DNA from: a virus
Length of the DNA: 64,000 nt
Reading direction: 5' to 3' (one strand)
IMG/VR virus record: IMGVR_UViG_3300044609_000656
Span: 61,802-125,801 of that record
A model generated the notes under the pieces. The model had not been told where the DNA came from and did not search any database. It worked only from the letters and a program-made list of their open reading frames with translations. Shown in pieces: positions 33,274-43,141 of this stretch (position 1 is its first letter; each line of letters starts with the position of its first letter). The position numbers and the translations under genes are program-made.

Positions 33274-33301
33274 TACCCTCTGTTTATGGTTTTTACTATG
33301 A

Positions 33302-33308
33302 ATAAATA
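33302..33308 (+). promoter_or_regulatory. Late-type promoter motif ATAAATA
   Basis: ATAAATA at 33302-33308, 36 bases before the start of the giant fibre gene at 33338, in one of the few gaps between genes. Confidence 0.5.
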
Positions 33309-33337
33309 AATCATAGTAGCCATCCTAGAGTAATAAA

Positions 33338-36300
33338 ATGGGTCTTAGTCGCTTAGATAATTTTCTGAAAAATAGTAGAGGCGATATTCTATACGTCGAT
33401 CCTTCCAGTATAGACTCTACAGATAGTATTGAAAACCAAGGTAACTCATTAGTTAGACCTTTTAAAACAATTCAAAGGGCACTGATTGAGGCAGCAAGAT
33501 TCTCATATCAAAAAGGATTTGATAATGATAGATTTAGTAGAACAACTATCATTGTTTATCCTGGCGAACATGTAATCGACAATAGACCAGGATGGATTCC
33601 TGTACATGACGCTCCTATTTCTGGTAATAATTGGTTAACTAGAAGTGGTGCATCTTCTAATGACCTCACAGAATTTACTTTAAATTCTGATTTTGACATT
33701 GATTCTCCAGAGAATGATCTTTATAAAATGAACTCCGTTTATGGTGGAGTTATCATTCCTCGTGGCACATCAATCGTTGGTATGGATCTTCGTAAAACAA
33801 AGATTCGTCCAAGGTTTGTTCCAAGTCCTCAAGACAATACAGTTGATTCAACTTGTTTATTTCGAGTAACTGGTACTTGTTATTTTTATCAGTTTACATT
33901 TTTTGATGCGGATCCAAACTCAAATGTATATAAAGATTATGGCACATCAAAGTTTGTTCCCAACTTCTCTCACCATAAACTAACTTGTTTTGAATATGCG
34001 GATGGTGTAAATCCTGTAAAATTTAATGATACTTATTTAAATTACAATACGACTAGAACCGACCTTGACATTTATTATGAAAAAATCGGTTTAGTATATG
34101 GTCCTTCTAGTGGAAGATCTATTTCACCTGATTATCCAAGTGCTGCAATTGATGTTCAATCAAAAATTGATGAATTCCGAATTGTTGGTTCTAAAGGTCA
34201 AAATATTGGAATTTCTAGTATCAGAGCAGGTGATGGTGTAACTTCCAGTAAGAAAATTACAGTAGATCTTGTTGAATCTGTTGATGGATTGGATGTAGAT
34301 ACTCCGATTAGAATTGAAGGTATTCCTAGTGGTGGATACAATGGTTCTTATGTTGTAAAAACTGTAGAATCTACAACTCGGGTTACTTATGAGGTTTCTA
34401 CAGCACCTGTAAATCCTCTTCCTGCTATTGTATCAGGTGCTCCAACTCTTAATATTGTAGTTGACAGTGTTACTTCTGCATCTCCATATATCTTCAATTG
34501 TTCTTTACGTTCCGTTTATGGAATGTGTGGACTTCATGCGGATGGTAGCAAAGCTGATGGATTTAAATCCATGGTGGTTGCTCAGTTCACTGGTATTGGA
34601 CTACAGAAAGACGATAATGCATTTGTAAAATATAATGCAGTATCTGGTGTTTATGAAGATTCTACTGCTGTTTCAAACCTTCATACCAATTCTTCTGCAG
34701 TATATAAACCAGCATACGAAAACTTCCATATTAAAGCATCAAATGATGCATTCCTTCAACTAGTTTCTGTGTTTGCTATTGGATATGCAAATCACTTTGT
34801 TGCAGAATCTGGTGGAGACCATTCGATTACAAACTCCAACTCAAACTTTGGTGCAAAGGCAATTGTTTGTAGAGGATTCAGAAATGACGCTTTCCCAAGA
34901 GATGATACTGGATATATTACCCATATTTTACCACCACAAAGAGTTGATAATAATGAAATAACTATTGAATTTGCTCCTATTGACGTTGAGAAAACAATTT
35001 CTGTAGGTAATACTTCTAGACTTTATCTTTATAATGAGACCAATAGAAATATACCACCAAAATCAGTATTAGAAGGATATCGAATTGGTGCGAAAAATCA
35101 GGACAAATTAAAAGTTGTTATTAATATTGGTAACATTGGTGTTACCAAAGAATCTGTAATTGTAATGCCAGAGACACAGGGAACTGGTAATTATGAGGTA
35201 TCTGCTACAAAATTATCTACTGTAGGTAGAACAGCAATTGGTATTAATAGTATTACCTCTAATATCTTTACAGCAACTCAACCTCACCAATTTATTAATG
35301 GTGAATCTGTACGTATTTTAAGTGATGATGGTGAACTTCCTGATGGTTTGAGGCACAATCAACTTTATTATGCAATTACTGCTGGAATTAATAGTGATCA
35401 GATTAAATTAGCACAAACATTTAATGACACTGTAAGTTTGTCTGCTATCACTGTTAATAGTAAAGGTGGTATTCTTCAGATTGAATCTAGAGTATCTGAT
35501 AAAAAGTCTGGTGACGTTGGGCACCCAATACAATATGATAGTGCTATTGGTCAATGGTTTATTACGGTAAGTTCTACTAATAACTCAATTTATAGTACGA
35601 TTGTTGGTCTTGGAACAGCATCCCTTGGTAGGGCAACTCCAAAAACATTTATTACTAGAACTCCTGATAATAGAGCTCTTGAAGATCGAATTTACAAAGT
35701 AAGGTATGTAATTCCAAGAGATTCAAGTGTTCTTGGTAGACCTCCAGAAGATGCATTTATTATGCAGGAGTCCAGCAATACAACTGGATTTACTAATGCA
35801 GAGGTTGCTAAGTTTAAAAGTATTGCGCCAGCTGTCCTATCTAATACTTCAGAATTAAGAAATCCTAGATTTATTTCGGGTGCTACCTGGGACGGAATTG
35901 TTGGATTAGCGACGTTTACGACAGATACACCACATGAACTGTCTGTTGGTTCTAAAGTTCAAGTTTTTAACATTGTATCAACAGCAAACACAAGTGGATT
36001 AGGAAATACTGGATTTAATGGCGTTTATACTGTTGTATCAAGTCCTACACGGAGAGAATTTACAGTTGGTATTACTACCAATCCAGGAACATTCTCTAAT
36101 AATATTAATCAGAGAACAACAAATCTGCCCAGATATGAGAGAAAAGAATTTAGTAATACGTTCTACATTTATAGAAAGGAAGCAGTCCAGGAATATGTTC
36201 CAAATGCAAAAGATGGAGTTTATCATTTAACTATTCTTGATTCATCATCTTCACCTCAAGTATCTCCATTCCAAAATCTTAGATTCTCTCAACCAGTTAA

Positions 36301-39166
36301 AAATTTATACCCACAACTTGATAGAGATAATCCAGATTCCGATCCAGATCAGACTAGAACGTTTGCTCTACCAACACCACTTGGACTAACTGAGATTAAT
36401 AACCCACAGAATAGTATTACAAAAGAGGTTATTAATAAGAATATTCGTGATTTTGTTGTTGGATTTGGAATTGTTGAGATACATTCAAGTTCTGGAATAT
36501 CTCACACACTTACAACTCAAAAAGATCATGGATTAAATTATATTACTAGAGTTGGAATTACTAGTGCTGGTGTAAATTATGGTGATGGATCTGGAAGCAT
36601 TCAAACGTTGTATAATGCAAGACTGGTAGGATTTGCTGGTTCTACAACTGGAAAATATGCTACTGCAAACATTGAAATTGATTCTGCAGGTGCGATTACT
36701 GGAATTAAAATTGTAGACGGTGGTTCTGCTTTTGGAATTGGTAATACATTAGCAGTTGTTGGTGTAGGAACTACTACTGGATGGGTTCCTGGTTATGTAA
36801 CAGTTTTAAATATTCATAATAGCGTTGGTGATGTAATTAAAATTGATGGTATTCGTGACAGTCGTTTTACTGATTACAATAATGTTTATAAAATTGAGAG
36901 TATTGCAACTGGTGATGATCAAAATGTTAGAGTATCATCTGCGTCAACAGTTTATGCTAGAGATCAATTCCTTGGTCCACAACCAATTACTGGTATTAAC
37001 ACTAATGGACTGAGTAACGTTAATGCTACTGTTCTTTCTGACGTTACTGCCTACGTCACTGGTGAGTCTGTTGGAATCTCTTCGTTAAATTATAATAATG
37101 TGACTGGAATTGCAAGTGTTATCACTTCAAATTCTCATGGATTCTTGGTTGGTAATAGAATTAAATTTGGTGGATTCAACCAGAATATTTACAACGGTGA
37201 ATTTACAATAACAGAAGTTTATAATGTAAGTAGTTTTGCTGTAAAGGTTGGAGTAGGTACAACAACTGCAATTGCATCTGGATCTGGAAGAGTTTATCCA
37301 ATAGGATTTAGTGCTCAAAATAGTGCAATTGATTTTGCTGATGAAGCAGCATCTTCAAGACTTGTTTATCAGTACGCTGGTATCACTACAACTTTAAATG
37401 TTGCTTTAACTGATCCTACAATTAATACTTTGACTGTCACCAATGCCACTCATATGGGTTGGGATATTGGTGATTATCTGGTTCTAGATAATGAAATTAT
37501 GCGTATTAGTGAGTCAATTACTTCTAATACTGCAATTGATGTCTTCCGTGGATTATTTGGAACTCAAAAACAAACTCACGTTGTTGGGTCTGTTATTAGA
37601 AAAGTTAGATTTAAACCAGTAGAATTTAGAAGAAACTCTATTATTCGTGCATCTGGACACACTTTTGAATATCTTGGATTTGGACCTGGTAACTATTCAA
37701 CTGCTTTACCAGAGAGACAAGATAGACAGTTTAGAAGTGTTGAAAGAATTCTATCACAATCAGTATCTGATAATGGTGGTACTCCATTTTATAATGGATT
37801 GGATGATAAGGGTAATGCATATACAGTAACTAAATTTACAAGTGGTGCTACTGGACAAGATTTAATTACTAATGCTCCAATTCCAACAGTAAGAGGAGAG
37901 GACCTTACAAGCAATAGTGATGCTATTGGATTTGATGTTGGTTCTACTGAACAATTAACTATTAATAGGGGATTAAAGGTTGATGGTGGAAAGGACAATA
38001 ATATTATCTCGGAATTTAATGGTCCAGCAGTATTTAATGAAAAAGTAACAATTAATAATTCTGTTGAAGCAAATAGTTTGCTTATTCAGGGTGATCAAAT
38101 TATTGCTAGAGAGTATACCACAGGCATTGGTACGCCATTAATTGCAGGGAACGTTGGCAACGTTGTATATGATGCAGAACCACCATCAGGTGGAGAAATT
38201 GGATGGGTTTATACCAATGATAATAATTGGAAAAAGTTTGGACCTATTCAATCTGGTGGTGATAATTATTATGTTGGTTTATGGAGTGGAGCATTTAAGG
38301 GAGATGGTTCTGGATTAAGTAACGTATCTGACGTTTGGGTATTTGATGGAGTTGGTATTTCAACAACAACCAATGTCGGTATTGAGACTACTTCTGCAAA
38401 AGCTGGTTATTCCCTTTATGTTGCTGGTCAAACATTATTTGAAAATAACGTTGAATTTAGAGCCTCATCGCTAACTTGGAATATTACCAATGGATTCTTA
38501 GTTAATACAGGTATTAGTACCTTTAACCAACAAGTTAATCTTAATACCTTAAGGGTAACTGGTATTTCAACCTTTAGAAATGACGTTTTAATTACAACAA
38601 ATCCAGACACAACTGGTGATATTGATGGTAATTATTTGAGATTCCAGCAAACTGACCAGGCACTTAATGCTTCGTATTTTTATGGTGGATTGAAGTTTGA
38701 AGGTAGAGATATTGGTAATGATGGTGAGCGTGGATACATCAAAGGTGTATCTGAAGGAACCTCAGGTCAATTTGCTATTATCTTTGGAACCCAAGGTTCT
38801 GGTCCTTCTGCACCACAAGAACGACTCAGACTCAACAATGCTGGTAATGCAACATTCTCAGGAACAGTTACAGCAAACTCTGACGAGAAACTGAAAGAAA
38901 ATGTTGTTGGTATTGGTAATGCTCTTAATAAAGTTCTTGATTTGAGAGGTGTTTACTTTAACCGTATTGGTCAACCTGAACGTGAGATTGGTGTTATTGC
39001 ACAAGAGATTGAGAAAGTACTACCTGAATTAGTATATGAAGCTCCTGATGGTACTAAATCTGTTGCATATCAGAACATGGTTGCAGTTTTGATTGAGGCT
39101 ATCAAGGAGCAGCAGGGACAAATTGATGAGTTAAGAAGAGAGGTTGACAAATTAAAAAACACCTAG
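33338..39166 (+). CDS. Giant fibre/baseplate structural protein with S74 intramolecular chaperone
   Basis: 1942 residues, the largest gene here. The N-terminus (MGLSRLDNFLKN, GDILYVDPSSIDSTD, RPFKTIQRALIEAARFS) looks like the start of a pectate-lyase-type beta-helix. Long beta-rich, low-Cys repeats follow. The C-terminal ~95 residues are a peptidase S74 chaperone: Ser1848 in NSDEKLKENV, then VFYF-type YFNRIGQPEREIGVIAQEIEKVLPEL and a final coiled coil. The chaperone trimerises the fibre and then cuts itself off at the conserved Ser. It is probably a receptor-facing virion part. Confidence 0.8.
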   Translation: MGLSRLDNFLKNSRGDILYVDPSSIDSTDSIENQGNSLVRPFKTIQRALIEAARFSYQKGFDNDRFSRTTIIVYPGEHVIDNRPGWIPVHDAPISGNNWLTRSGASSNDLTEFTLNSDFDIDSPENDLYKMNSVYGGVIIPRGTSIVGMDLRKTKIRPRFVPSPQDNTVDSTCLFRVTGTCYFYQFTFFDADPNSNVYKDYGTSKFVPNFSHHKLTCFEYADGVNPVKFNDTYLNYNTTRTDLDIYYEKIGLVYGPSSGRSISPDYPSAAIDVQSKIDEFRIVGSKGQNIGISSIRAGDGVTSSKKITVDLVESVDGLDVDTPIRIEGIPSGGYNGSYVVKTVESTTRVTYEVSTAPVNPLPAIVSGAPTLNIVVDSVTSASPYIFNCSLRSVYGMCGLHADGSKADGFKSMVVAQFTGIGLQKDDNAFVKYNAVSGVYEDSTAVSNLHTNSSAVYKPAYENFHIKASNDAFLQLVSVFAIGYANHFVAESGGDHSITNSNSNFGAKAIVCRGFRNDAFPRDDTGYITHILPPQRVDNNEITIEFAPIDVEKTISVGNTSRLYLYNETNRNIPPKSVLEGYRIGAKNQDKLKVVINIGNIGVTKESVIVMPETQGTGNYEVSATKLSTVGRTAIGINSITSNIFTATQPHQFINGESVRILSDDGELPDGLRHNQLYYAITAGINSDQIKLAQTFNDTVSLSAITVNSKGGILQIESRVSDKKSGDVGHPIQYDSAIGQWFITVSSTNNSIYSTIVGLGTASLGRATPKTFITRTPDNRALEDRIYKVRYVIPRDSSVLGRPPEDAFIMQESSNTTGFTNAEVAKFKSIAPAVLSNTSELRNPRFISGATWDGIVGLATFTTDTPHELSVGSKVQVFNIVSTANTSGLGNTGFNGVYTVVSSPTRREFTVGITTNPGTFSNNINQRTTNLPRYERKEFSNTFYIYRKEAVQEYVPNAKDGVYHLTILDSSSSPQVSPFQNLRFSQPVKNLYPQLDRDNPDSDPDQTRTFALPTPLGLTEINNPQNSITKEVINKNIRDFVVGFGIVEIHSSSGISHTLTTQKDHGLNYITRVGITSAGVNYGDGSGSIQTLYNARLVGFAGSTTGKYATANIEIDSAGAITGIKIVDGGSAFGIGNTLAVVGVGTTTGWVPGYVTVLNIHNSVGDVIKIDGIRDSRFTDYNNVYKIESIATGDDQNVRVSSASTVYARDQFLGPQPITGINTNGLSNVNATVLSDVTAYVTGESVGISSLNYNNVTGIASVITSNSHGFLVGNRIKFGGFNQNIYNGEFTITEVYNVSSFAVKVGVGTTTAIASGSGRVYPIGFSAQNSAIDFADEAASSRLVYQYAGITTTLNVALTDPTINTLTVTNATHMGWDIGDYLVLDNEIMRISESITSNTAIDVFRGLFGTQKQTHVVGSVIRKVRFKPVEFRRNSIIRASGHTFEYLGFGPGNYSTALPERQDRQFRSVERILSQSVSDNGGTPFYNGLDDKGNAYTVTKFTSGATGQDLITNAPIPTVRGEDLTSNSDAIGFDVGSTEQLTINRGLKVDGGKDNNIISEFNGPAVFNEKVTINNSVEANSLLIQGDQIIAREYTTGIGTPLIAGNVGNVVYDAEPPSGGEIGWVYTNDNNWKKFGPIQSGGDNYYVGLWSGAFKGDGSGLSNVSDVWVFDGVGISTTTNVGIETTSAKAGYSLYVAGQTLFENNVEFRASSLTWNITNGFLVNTGISTFNQQVNLNTLRVTGISTFRNDVLITTNPDTTGDIDGNYLRFQQTDQALNASYFYGGLKFEGRDIGNDGERGYIKGVSEGTSGQFAIIFGTQGSGPSAPQERLRLNNAGNATFSGTVTANSDEKLKENVVGIGNALNKVLDLRGVYFNRIGQPEREIGVIAQEIEKVLPELVYEAPDGTKSVAYQNMVAVLIEAIKEQQGQIDELRREVDKLKNT

Positions 39167-39194
39167 TAATATCTGATTATGATTGTAAGTGGTT

Positions 39195-40037
39195 ATGAAT
39201 TTTACTATATTATCAAACCCACCATATCAAGATAATAATAAAGCAAAAAATAATAAACTTTGGTATAAGTTTATTGAATTGGACATCAATCTTCTTCAAA
39301 ATGGCGCAACCATGGCAAAGGTTACGCCATCATCTTTTATTGGAACAACTGGATTTGGCAAAAAGTTCTTTCAAAAATGTCAAACAATTTATAACCTAAT
39401 TCAAATTGATTATACTTCCGATAAGTATTTTACTGAAGGTGTGTCTATTTGTTCATGGATTTTAAAAAAAGAACCATATAAAGGAGTTACAAAAGTTATA
39501 CATGAGACTGGAATCCATTATTTGGATTTGAGAGATGGACTCCCTTTGTTTGGAGAAGAAAAATTATTACATGCTATTTTTAATAAAATTGCAAATTCAA
39601 ATCATCCAAGGATACCTCTTAAGATTGGGCAGGACATTCCAAAAGATGAGTACTGTGATGATGGAAAGTACGAAGTTTACGCCTCAGGAAAAAATATAAA
39701 AAGAACTAATGTTCTTCCGACTACGGGAGACTTACTAAAATTTGTAGTGCCATATTCTTGTTCATATACTGACAGATTTATCACAAATGGATACATCGGT
39801 ATGTTAAACTCATGGTGCCCTATCAAAGATGAAGAGGGAGGTAAATTATTATCAACTATATTTGATATTCCTTTAATTAAGTTGTTTGTTGAAAACTATA
39901 AAACTACTGCTGGATTCGCTGCAGCAGTTAAAAATGCAGAAGTTCCTCTTATAAAGGATTTTAATGATGTGCATCAACAATTTGATTTTACATCTGAAGA
40001 AATAGAGTATTTGAGAGATAAAAATGTCATCCAATAA
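39195..40037 (+). CDS. N6-adenine methyltransferase, catalytic (NPPY) half
   Basis: 280 residues from the ATG at 39195; a GTG at 39189 is possible. The protein begins directly with motif IV, SNPPYQ (residues 7-12), followed by ATMAKVTPSSFIG, then a probable target-recognition region (KYEVYASGKNIKRTN, YTDRFITNGYIGMLN). The AdoMet-binding motif I is absent; it is in the next gene, which overlaps by 14 bases. The two should work as one split enzyme methylating adenine in phage DNA. Confidence 0.75.
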   Translation: MNFTILSNPPYQDNNKAKNNKLWYKFIELDINLLQNGATMAKVTPSSFIGTTGFGKKFFQKCQTIYNLIQIDYTSDKYFTEGVSICSWILKKEPYKGVTKVIHETGIHYLDLRDGLPLFGEEKLLHAIFNKIANSNHPRIPLKIGQDIPKDEYCDDGKYEVYASGKNIKRTNVLPTTGDLLKFVVPYSCSYTDRFITNGYIGMLNSWCPIKDEEGGKLLSTIFDIPLIKLFVENYKTTAGFAAAVKNAEVPLIKDFNDVHQQFDFTSEEIEYLRDKNVIQ

Positions 40038-40443
40038 AAATAAACATAATGAGTCTTTAGGGTCTGAAGTTGAAAGGTCAGACCAGAGAATTTCTGAGAC
40101 TGGAGAAGTTTTTACTCCACCAGATTTGGTTAATGAATTGATTGAGTGTATGGATCAAAGTTTGTTCAAAAATCCCGATTCAAAATTCCTTGATAATTCT
40201 GCTGGAAATGGTAATTTTATAGTAGAATTAAAAAATAAATTATGCAGATATCATGATGAGGACCATGTAATAAACAATATGTTGTATGCTGTTGAGTTAA
40301 TGGAGGATAATCATCGTGAATTATGTAAGAGACTTGGAATTCCCACAACTCATCCACATTATGTTTGTTCAGATGCACTTGAATATCATTACCGATTTGA
40401 TGGTACAATAGGTCATCCCACCTTAGACCAATTTTTTAACTGA
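40024..40443 (+). CDS. N6-adenine methyltransferase, AdoMet-binding half
   Basis: 139 residues. TGEVFTPPDLVNELI (residues 26-40) is the motif X-type segment and FLDNSAGNGNF (55-65) is motif I, the AdoMet site (usually DPacGsGxF). YAVELMEDNHRELCKRL fits motif II. There is no NPPY; that is in the gene immediately upstream. The halves are thus encoded in the reverse of the order normal for gamma-type adenine methylases. Confidence 0.75.
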   Translation: MSSNKNKHNESLGSEVERSDQRISETGEVFTPPDLVNELIECMDQSLFKNPDSKFLDNSAGNGNFIVELKNKLCRYHDEDHVINNMLYAVELMEDNHRELCKRLGIPTTHPHYVCSDALEYHYRFDGTIGHPTLDQFFN

Positions 40444-40495
40444 CCACTCTCCCGATGATGGTTGGTAACTTTTGCTGTATAATATTTCTATCGTT

Positions 40496-41734
40496 ATGAC
40501 ACCCATGCAACTCCGTCCTCATCAATCCGAAGCACTTGACATCATGGACCGCATCCTTAAGGGGATGATTGTGGTTCCCACTGGCGGTGGTAAGTCCCTG
40601 ATTGCTATTATGGATGCTGTTCGTCAGTTTATGACTGGTGACAAAACTATTGTAGTCGTTGCTCCTAGGTTGATGCTCGCTCGTCAGTTGTCTGCTGAGT
40701 TTACTGAGCACATCACCAATGCATCCATTATGCATGTTCATTCTGGTGGCGATCTTCCTTACTTTACAACGACTAAACCAAATCAAATCTTTTCCTGGTG
40801 CTATCACACTAAAGGTAATAAGTTGATCTTTACTACTTATCAGTCTCTGCATCGCATTCAGGAAGCAAACATTGCTGTAGATACGATTTACTATGATGAA
40901 GCGCACAATTCAGTTAAAAAAAGTTATTTCTCTTCCGTCAAGTATTTCTCTTCTGTTGCTAACCGCAGTTATTTCTTCACTGCTACTCCTAAGTATTCTG
41001 CCACTGCTTCAAAACCTGGAATGAATGATGCTAGTGTCTACGGTGGCATTATTTACAATGTTCCTGCTCCGCGTCTTGTTAGTAACGGTTCCATTCTTCC
41101 TCCTAAGATTAACGCCATCAATGTCGGTAGCATTCGTTTGAAGGGCGAGGAAGCGGCAGAGAGGGACTGTATGACCCTTCTGGATACCCTATCCAATGAA
41201 GAGCACATGGAGAAGGTTCTAATCGCTGCTCCTAATACCAAAGTGATGATCCGTATGCTTGCTGAGACTGCCTTTATGGAGGAAGTTCAATCCATGGGAT
41301 ACGATCTCCTTTGGATTACCAGCAAGCATGGTGCATTCCTTAATGACCAGAAAATTACCCGTGAGCAGTTTTTTAATCTTGTACGTGAGTATGGTGCAGA
41401 TCCTGACAAAAAGTTTATTGTTCTGCACTATTCTATTCTGAGTGAAGGTATCTCTGTTCCTGGTCTTACTTCTTTGATTATGATGCGTCAAATGAATGTT
41501 ATTGAGATGTGCCAATCTGTTGGTCGTGTGATTCGTCTTCATCTTGATGATGTAAAGCGTATTCAACAAGGCACTCTTACTCCTGGTAATCTCCAGGAGT
41601 ACACCAAATCTTTTGGTTTTGTTCATGTTCCCGTTTACAACAACGTGGGCATTGCAACGGTCAAACGCCTTCAGAACGTTGTAGATACTGTGTTTGTTGA
41701 AGGTCAACCTGCTATTGCTACTATTAAACGATGA
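40496..41734 (+). CDS. Superfamily 2 DNA helicase (UvsW/type III restriction-like)
   Basis: 412 residues from the ATG at 40496 (MTPMQLRPHQ). Motifs in order: Q-like LRPHQSEALD, Walker A PTGGGKS (28-34), Ia VVVAPRLMLARQL, II YYDEAHN, III FFTATPK, and VI QSVGRVIRLH. It resembles T4 UvsW and other phage SF2 helicases used in recombination, fork rescue and the switch from origin- to recombination-driven replication. TATAAT occurs upstream at 40478-40483 but without a clear -35 box. Confidence 0.82.
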   Translation: MTPMQLRPHQSEALDIMDRILKGMIVVPTGGGKSLIAIMDAVRQFMTGDKTIVVVAPRLMLARQLSAEFTEHITNASIMHVHSGGDLPYFTTTKPNQIFSWCYHTKGNKLIFTTYQSLHRIQEANIAVDTIYYDEAHNSVKKSYFSSVKYFSSVANRSYFFTATPKYSATASKPGMNDASVYGGIIYNVPAPRLVSNGSILPPKINAINVGSIRLKGEEAAERDCMTLLDTLSNEEHMEKVLIAAPNTKVMIRMLAETAFMEEVQSMGYDLLWITSKHGAFLNDQKITREQFFNLVREYGADPDKKFIVLHYSILSEGISVPGLTSLIMMRQMNVIEMCQSVGRVIRLHLDDVKRIQQGTLTPGNLQEYTKSFGFVHVPVYNNVGIATVKRLQNVVDTVFVEGQPAIATIKR

Positions 41735-41904
41735 AAGAAGGATTTATTACAAATGACGGTTATGCCGCAGTTCCATTTGGAAATCAACTTATGATCATCT
41801 ATAATGGAGAGCAACTGCAAGTTTGTAGAACTGTCAACTCAGCTCACAATTTTATTAAAAAACATCGCACACAACCTCAATCTGGAACGGTATTTGTAAA
41901 ATGA
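41731..41904 (+). CDS. 57-residue small protein
   Basis: The start overlaps the helicase stop and the stop overlaps the next start (ATGA both times). The sequence, beginning MKEGFITNDGYAAVPFGNQL, is mixed beta/alpha with TVNSAHNFIKKHR. Coupling supports translation; no family is recognised. Confidence 0.55.
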   Translation: MKEGFITNDGYAAVPFGNQLMIIYNGEQLQVCRTVNSAHNFIKKHRTQPQSGTVFVK

Positions 41905-42095
41905 AAACAAAATTTATTTGTCTGACTCCAATCAGTAAGGAAGCAAAAACTCAGTTTACTCTTGATATGCTACAATTCCATTCTTGTAGAGTTAAAAATG
42001 AAGATAATGACCGATATTATGTCGAATCATTAAATAAAACTTGTTATTTTTGGGTAGATAAAGTATCAGATCCTAATTGGAGAATTGAAAAATGA
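41901..42095 (+). CDS. Small 'FWV' family protein, copy 1
   Basis: 64 residues, distantly related to the proteins at 58526 and 61363: Lys/Ala-rich start, then HSCRVKNEDNDRYYVESLNK, TCYFWVDKV and a final W. The shared pattern is 'C.V..e....y..S.Nk.yFFWV.....W.v'. The function is unknown. Confidence 0.55.
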   Translation: MKTKFICLTPISKEAKTQFTLDMLQFHSCRVKNEDNDRYYVESLNKTCYFWVDKVSDPNWRIEK

Positions 42096-42316
42096 AAATG
42101 GAACCAACTTCAGACCCAACTGCTTTGGTTAAAATTACAGTTGACAGAGAAGGACTGAAAACAATGATTCAGGCAGCTATCTGCGCTATCAGATATGGTG
42201 AAGATTGGAATTTTGGTGATGAGTATGACTTGGATCTCACTCCATATCATGACATGAGAGATCGTCTTATTGAAAAATACAAGGAGGTTTATTCCGATGA
42301 AGATTTCACAATCTGA
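42092..42316 (+). CDS. Small hypothetical protein
   Basis: 74 residues, acidic, with VDREGLKTMIQAAICAIRYG and DLDLTPYHDMRDRLIEKYKEV. The start overlaps the previous stop, and the end overlaps the next gene by 20 bases. The function is unknown. Confidence 0.6.
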   Translation: MKMEPTSDPTALVKITVDREGLKTMIQAAICAIRYGEDWNFGDEYDLDLTPYHDMRDRLIEKYKEVYSDEDFTI

Positions 42317-42479
42317 ACTTAAGCATCAACGTCTTCAAGCATGGTTGCGTGAGCATCAATGTGATGATATTGAATATCTTGGTGAGAAGGAAGGTGAATA
42401 TTGGTATCGTATTGGACCTCACGAAATTACATCAGATCAATTTGAAGATATTGAATTTGTTGGAATGGTTGATGTTTAA
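42297..42479 (+). CDS. Small hypothetical protein
   Basis: 60 residues from the ATG at 42297, preceded by AAGGAGG at the right distance (42281-42287). Contains RLQAWLREHQCDDIEYLGEK and ITSDQFEDIEFVG. Acidic, no known domain. Its stop lies inside the following oxygenase gene. Confidence 0.6.
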   Translation: MKISQSELKHQRLQAWLREHQCDDIEYLGEKEGEYWYRIGPHEITSDQFEDIEFVGMVDV

Positions 42480-42957
42480 AGAGTTTTTTGTAGAAGATGA
42501 GGTAAGTGATTACTTCAATCTTCTACTTAATTTTGTTTCTAATTATCCAGAGACTTTTAAGGATAAAAAACAAAGTTCTTTAAGTGGAAATTGTTTTTAC
42601 ACGTTAAATCTTTTGGATAATATTAACTCAAAAATCTTTTATAACTATATTGATAAAGTTAAATTATTGTGTGAGGATATTTTAAATTTAAAATTAAAAT
42701 ATTTTTATATTCATATGATTGATTATCAAAATGGTGGTAAAATGAATGTGCATAAGCACAACCACAATGAAGATTATAGTTTTATACTTTACTTAAATTC
42801 TTGTAATGATGGTGAAACCATGATTTATATTGATGATAATCAATATAAGATTATTCCAGAAAAAAATAAAGTGTTACTATTTTCTTCTCACATACCTCAT
42901 TCTGCAGAATACTCTGAATCTAAAAGAGTTCTTGTTGGTGGGTTAAGAACCAAGTAG
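42472..42957 (+). CDS. Fe(II)/2OG oxygenase-like protein of the modification island
   Basis: 161 residues from the ATG at 42472. The metal-binding region is VHKHNHNEDYSFILYLN, followed by GETMIYID, and the distal His and Arg are in SSHIPHSAEYSESKRVLVGGLR. It fits a compact 2OG oxygenase. It starts the run of modification enzymes up to 52117. The substrate is unknown. Confidence 0.6.
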   Translation: MFKEFFVEDEVSDYFNLLLNFVSNYPETFKDKKQSSLSGNCFYTLNLLDNINSKIFYNYIDKVKLLCEDILNLKLKYFYIHMIDYQNGGKMNVHKHNHNEDYSFILYLNSCNDGETMIYIDDNQYKIIPEKNKVLLFSSHIPHSAEYSESKRVLVGGLRTK

Positions 42958-42963
42958 GAAATT

Positions 42964-43140
42964 ATGGAAAAACATCAAAAAAGGCGCGATGCATTTAATC
43001 TTTTTTATGAGAGCGTCTTAAAACCAGATTATGAGTTGCGTGAAATTGCCCATGAGCAACAGTGTTATTATGAGTTGATGGAATGGAGGAAAGAAATACT
43101 TACATACTTGGACCTAAAAAGAATAGAAGAATTTAACTGA
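42964..43140 (+). CDS. 58-residue helical small protein
   Basis: Starts at the ATG at 42964 and ends one base before the radical-SAM gene. Charged and helical (YELREIAHEQQCYYELMEWRK). It could be a partner or regulator of its neighbour, but that is only context. Confidence 0.5.
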   Translation: MEKHQKRRDAFNLFYESVLKPDYELREIAHEQQCYYELMEWRKEILTYLDLKRIEEFN

Positions 43141-43141
43141 T

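Noticed and set aside
40478-40483. Promoter for the helicase gene based on TATAAT
   Set aside because: No -35 hexamer at 16-18 bases; kept only as a note in the gene entry.
40436-41707. Minus-strand open frames opposite the helicase
   Set aside because: Shadows of the helicase codons; the plus-strand frame has all superfamily 2 motifs.
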